From the NCBI RefSeq assembly GCF_028389875.1, contig NC_084664.1:113529466-113593465 (forward strand): DNA of 64,000 nucleotides, given 5' to 3'. Both the position numbers and the translations under genes were made by a program. The notes beneath the pieces are model-generated. The model was not told the DNA's origin, searched no databases, and saw nothing but the letters and a program-made list of their open reading frames with translations. The stretch comes from Rhea pennata. Its lineage: Eukaryota > Chordata > Aves > Rheiformes > Rheidae. Positions 63,801 through 64,000 of the stretch are shown piece after piece; the stretch's first letter is position 1, and each line of letters starts with the position of its first letter.

Positions 63801-64000
63801 AAATGAGAGCATCAAAATCTAAAAATGAATGGCCAACACATTACAGAAATAAGTGAGAAAATAACTGTTTACCATGCAAAAGATTATCTTGACATTTCTG
63901 ACATCTCTCATGGAACTGCAGGCATCCTGATGAATTCTCATGAAGCTCTTTGCACGAAGTTCTTTGATGCCCAGATATAATTTCTGAGAACATGCCACTT
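60846..64000 (-). CDS. CLUL1: Clusterin-like protein 1, last three coding exons (5' part outside window)
   Basis: Secreted clusterin relative, in mammals expressed mainly in retina. Exons in reading order: 63873 to beyond 64000, 62350-62136, 61013-60846, joined in frame with GT-AG borders. The first visible exon has the clusterin-type cysteine pattern: CKELHENSSGC, then CQKCQDN; the next opens with DCPNVP and has QYEQILQMVQRHTEDTSYLL and FGWVSEL, which correspond to clusterin's amphipathic helical region. The last exon ends FIEYIAGKALQLYKQNF and stop. N-glycosylation motifs (NSS, NLS, NTT, NET) fit secretion. Clusterin itself is the closest alternative, but position next to TYMS, on the same strand as in humans, favours CLUL1. 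No break is seen in the visible part. Confidence 0.9.
61014..62135 (-). other. CLUL1: CLUL1 last intron
   Basis: AT-rich intron of 1.1 kb between the last two coding exons; contains only short T and TA runs. Confidence 0.8.
62351..63872 (-). other. CLUL1: CLUL1 intron upstream of the helical-region exon
   Basis: A 1.5-kb intron with a short A run at about 62499-62515. The ORFs at 63.1-63.66 kb show no resemblance to known proteins. Confidence 0.75.

Overview
This is a vertebrate nuclear genomic window, from a bird. CR1 LINE 3' ends with the typical octamer tail occur at about 17.3, 31.2 and 50.6-51.4 kb. A SINE with a tRNA-Ile-like head and a CR1-like tail lies at about 31.65 kb. SINEs of this build (TguSINE1 type) are known to me from songbirds, so a passerine is a reasonable guess, but the species is inferred. 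Coding DNA is a small share of the window; the rest is AT-rich intron and intergenic sequence with many long A/T homopolymers.

The layout matches, in mirror image, the human 18p11.32 order CLUL1-TYMS-ENOSF1-YES1. From left to right it holds: (1) YES1 on the plus strand, with the whole 541-codon coding region in 11 coding exons (9076-23508) and a long 3' UTR to about 25.6 kb; the non-coding first exon is not recognisable. (2) ENOSF1 on the plus strand (about 31.46-47.56 kb), present only as a decayed series of exons with at least four in-frame stops, three or more frameshifts and several lost splice signals. (3) TYMS on the minus strand, complete: seven exons, 297 codons, 58630 down to 49139, with a CpG-rich promoter at about 58.1-58.9 kb. 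(4) CLUL1 on the minus strand, only its last three coding exons (60846-61013, 62136-62350, 63873 to the window edge).

The main finding is the ENOSF1 pseudogene. In humans ENOSF1 is convergent with TYMS and its transcripts overlap TYMS antisense; here the flanking genes are intact while ENOSF1 sits in its ancestral place and is broken. The second notable item is a near-perfect 65-bp inverted repeat with a 169-bp loop in YES1 intron 2 (12536-12834), which would form a long RNA hairpin in the pre-mRNA. Lesser points are a poly-C run, a triple GC-box decamer just upstream of the TYMS start codon, an unexplained GC-rich block inside the ENOSF1 pseudogene, and two abutting unidentified ORFs.

YES1 (signalling kinase), TYMS (dTMP synthesis) and CLUL1 (secreted clusterin relative) are neighbours by conserved synteny; nothing in the sequence suggests that they act together.
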